Shown piece after piece: positions 13,074-14,964 of a DNA stretch of 14,964 nucleotides (position 1 is the stretch's first letter; each line of letters starts with the position of its first letter). This DNA is from Lachnospiraceae bacterium (GTDB taxonomy: Bacteria; Bacillota; Clostridia; Lachnospirales; Lachnospiraceae). The DNA is taken from positions 1 through 14,964 of the forward strand of contig JAAVAG010000020.1 of assembly GCA_014804185.1 (NCBI GenBank), read 5' to 3'. The notes under the pieces were generated by a model. That model saw nothing but the letters and a program-made list of their open reading frames with translations, did not search any database and was not told the origin of the DNA. The translations under genes were made by a program, and so were the position numbers.

Positions 13074-14653
13074 AAAAAGAGGAATTTTTTGAAATCCTTG
13101 GCGAACTTGACGAGGATATCATACAGGATGCCAGAGAACCGGTGAAAAAGAAAACCGGTTGGAAAATATGGGGTGCAGCGGCGGGAATGGCGGCAGCACT
13201 GACCCTGGCGCTGGGATTTGGTCTTGGGGGATGGGGACGCACAATGCGCCCGGATCACTTTGGCTCTCAGGCCGGAAACAGCGGCCACGAAGAGGGCAGT
13301 TTGTTTATGTCCTATGCCGGACCGGTTCTTCCCATGACCGCTATGGAGGGCGGCGGGGATATCTCCGCACAGCGCACGCTGATCTACGACTTTTCTCTCT
13401 GGGATCCGGTGTGGCAGCCCGATGAAAACGGCGGCGGCCGGTATCGGAGTTCCACCGACCTGCTGGTCACAGACACTTACACCCTGACCAACCTCACAGG
13501 GGAGGCAAAGACGCTCACATTGCTCTATCCCTTTGCCAGCAGCCTGTGGGATCTGCCGGAGAATATGCCAATGCTGACTGCGGACGGCACTGCGCTGCAA
13601 ATCAGCCTCCGCGCCGGAGGAGCCCCCGGCGGATTCGCGCAGACAGCAGACAACCCGGAGGATACCGGGCCCCTGGATCTGACCTGGCTGGATTCCTGGG
13701 AACATTACCGCGCGCTGCTGTCCGACGGCCGCTATCGGTCCCAGGCACTGAAAGACTTTCCTGACCTTTCCTCCATCCCCGTGACCGTGTACCGGTTTAC
13801 TAATGCCGTCGGTCCGGAGGCGGACGAGAAAGCGGGCTGTCCCAACCCCTCCATCCGGGCAGGATTTCATCTGGACTATGACAAAACCACCGTGCTCTCC
13901 TACGGTTTTAACGGCGCTTCCTATGATCGGGAGGCAGGAAGCATGATTCAGGAGTTTTCCATCCCTCAGCCCGGCGATACCCGGTACGACCGCCCCTGCT
14001 ACCTGTTTGTCATCGGGGACGATATCCGTGATATGACCACCGGCGGCTATGTCACCGGCGGGACCGATCCGGACACCAGTCCTTTGCCGGGATGCAGCGT
14101 AGAAGTGGAGCACCTTTTAACCGATCTGGAAAGCGCCCTGAGAGAGGCGGCAGAGTGGATGTATGACAGCGCGGCTTACAGCGACTATGAGCAGTTGGAG
14201 GGCAAAACAGACTTTGCACTGTATTTCGGCCTAATGAAAGAGTATCTGCTCTCCTGCGGCCCGCTGTCTCAGGACGGCCCGGAGCGCTACGGCACCGGCT
14301 GGCTGGCGGATATGAACTTTACCCACGCAGACCGGGTCTTTTATCTGGAGACCTCCGTCACCATTCCTGCCGGAGGCAGCATCACCGTAGCGGCACAGAT
14401 GACCAAAAAAGCCAGCTACGATTTCTACTGCGCCCATACGGAAAATCAGGGCGTCTACGGCTATGATCTGGTAACCCGGCTGGACTCCTGCCTGCGCTTC
14501 ACAAAGCAGACCGCTGAGACCGTGCATACCGACAGTGTGGAATTTGTCCGGCAAAACTATGGCTTTGATCTGCCCGGCGGCGTCACCAGCGTCACCCTGG
14601 ATCCCGCAGCAGAACATTATTACCTGGAGGTGCGCAGTGCGAGGGCGGATTAG
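13070..14653 (+). CDS. Single-pass membrane protein, putative anti-sigma factor or sensor
   Basis: A 527-residue protein with a short cytoplasmic N-terminus (about 30 residues: MKKEEFFEILGELDEDIIQD, then basic residues), one membrane segment at about 31-55, and a 470-residue extracytoplasmic region. The start at 13070 overlaps the sigma-factor stop (ATGA) and has AAGGGG upstream. The N-terminal helix resembles those of membrane partners encoded after small sigma factors in gut Clostridia, so it probably holds the sigma factor at the membrane. No zinc anti-sigma motif (HxxxCxxC) is present. The outer part looks mostly beta-rich (for example TDTYTLTNLTGEAKTLTLLY and SVTIPAGGSITVAAQM), with a helical stretch near 345-390. 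I do not recognise this domain. It could sense an envelope signal or be the effector itself. Confidence 0.75.
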   Translation: MKKEEFFEILGELDEDIIQDAREPVKKKTGWKIWGAAAGMAAALTLALGFGLGGWGRTMRPDHFGSQAGNSGHEEGSLFMSYAGPVLPMTAMEGGGDISAQRTLIYDFSLWDPVWQPDENGGGRYRSSTDLLVTDTYTLTNLTGEAKTLTLLYPFASSLWDLPENMPMLTADGTALQISLRAGGAPGGFAQTADNPEDTGPLDLTWLDSWEHYRALLSDGRYRSQALKDFPDLSSIPVTVYRFTNAVGPEADEKAGCPNPSIRAGFHLDYDKTTVLSYGFNGASYDREAGSMIQEFSIPQPGDTRYDRPCYLFVIGDDIRDMTTGGYVTGGTDPDTSPLPGCSVEVEHLLTDLESALREAAEWMYDSAAYSDYEQLEGKTDFALYFGLMKEYLLSCGPLSQDGPERYGTGWLADMNFTHADRVFYLETSVTIPAGGSITVAAQMTKKASYDFYCAHTENQGVYGYDLVTRLDSCLRFTKQTAETVHTDSVEFVRQNYGFDLPGGVTSVTLDPAAEHYYLEVRSARAD

Positions 14654-14689
14654 GCAAAATCATATGTCAAAAACATACCCCCAGGTGCG

Positions 14690-14727
14690 AAAGCGCCGCC
14701 CAGGACCTCTCCCCGGGCGGCGCTTTT
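14690..14727. terminator. Strong intrinsic terminator between the sigma operon and the acetyltransferase gene
   Basis: AAGCGCCGCCC (14691-14701) pairs with GGGCGGCGCTT (14715-14725) around a 13-base loop; one more A-T pair extends the stem to 12 bp. TTTT follows on the plus strand. It ends the sigma-factor operon 36 bases after its stop. It may also serve the converging minus-strand gene, whose stop codon touches the hairpin, though the T-run there is only three bases. Confidence 0.85.
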
Positions 14728-14964
14728 AGTTCTTAATTGCCACAGTTTCCCGATTTTGTTCTACATAACCGATTTTTTTGTAGATGTGCATGGCGTTGTC
14801 ATTTCCGTTTTCACAATAGATGCAGGGTCTGGGGCAGCCGCGTCTCATACATTCATTTGTCAAAAATATCGCAAGCCTTGTGCCGTATCCTCTGCCGGAG
14901 TAAGCGCTGTCCACAGCTATAGAGCCGATTCCTGAATGATCATCAAACAGACTTCCGATCCCCA
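14726..14964 (-). CDS. GNAT-family N-acetyltransferase, N-terminus outside the window
   Basis: The last 78 residues of a GNAT acetyltransferase, which would move an acetyl group from acetyl-CoA to an amine. The frame is open to the window edge, so the start is not visible; a GTG at 14914 falls inside the fold and is not the start. Visible are beta-4 GIGSIAVDSAY, the acetyl-CoA pyrophosphate-binding loop SGRGYGTRLAIFLTNECMRR (motif A), and the motif B end ENGNDNAMHIYKKIGYVE, where N and Y are typical. The usual first Arg/Gln of the loop is Ser here. The substrate cannot be inferred. Confidence 0.88.
   Translation of the reverse strand, partial: GIGSLFDDHSGIGSIAVDSAYSGRGYGTRLAIFLTNECMRRGCPRPCIYCENGNDNAMHIYKKIGYVEQNRETVAIKN

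Noticed and set aside
12941..14113. Minus-strand open frame of 390 codons
   Set aside because: It is antisense to the sigma factor and the membrane protein, which have a coupled start and good ribosome binding sites.

Overview
The window looks like chromosome from a Gram-positive anaerobe of the Clostridia, most likely Lachnospiraceae. This is an inference from family content and signals: strong AGGAGG-type ribosome binding sites, AT-rich intergenic regions carrying sigma-A-like promoters, lipobox lipoproteins, a PadR/HAAS/DUF4097 operon, and a small sigma factor coupled to a membrane partner. No rRNA, tRNA, transposase, phage gene or CRISPR array was seen.

Layout, left to right. (1) <1-1541, minus: a CPA-type cation/proton antiporter with a long charged cytoplasmic tail, cut by the window edge. 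(2) 1760-2342, plus: a two-gene antitoxin/PIN-toxin module, the only plus-strand genes in the left 12 kb. (3) 2359-3132 and 3250-4137, minus: a membrane-anchored protein with a possible permuted papain-like H...NC site, and a lipoprotein with OB-fold-like domains. The lipoprotein has its own promoter. (4) 4238-8770, minus: a complete CUT1-type ABC importer operon in the order ATPase, permease, permease, solute-binding lipoprotein. The binding protein is unusual in having both a lipobox and a C-terminal transmembrane helix. (5) 8872-11200, minus: padR, a HAAS-type membrane protein and a DUF4097 beta-repeat protein. The promoter is overlapped by a perfect dyad, and the operon ends in a strong terminator. 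(6) 11334-12299, minus: an alpha/beta hydrolase of the proline-iminopeptidase type, divergent from (7). (7) 12513-14653, plus: an ECF-like sigma factor translationally coupled to a single-pass membrane protein with a large extracytoplasmic region, probably its anti-sigma factor or sensor, followed by a strong terminator. (8) 14726->14964, minus: the C-terminal part of a GNAT acetyltransferase.

How the genes work together. The ABC operon imports a carbohydrate or similar solute and carries its own ATPase, but no catabolic enzyme or dedicated regulator lies beside it. Its promoter appears to sit inside the terminator hairpin of the padR operon, with a short dyad just downstream of the predicted transcription start. 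The padR and sigma operons are envelope-linked regulatory units of known types. The least explained parts are the double-anchored binding protein, the OB-fold lipoprotein with its H...NC neighbour, the ectodomain of the putative anti-sigma factor, and a perfect 10-bp stem-loop at the predicted 5' end of the sigma-factor mRNA. All coordinates and motifs were read by eye; family assignments rest on recognised motifs, not on searches.
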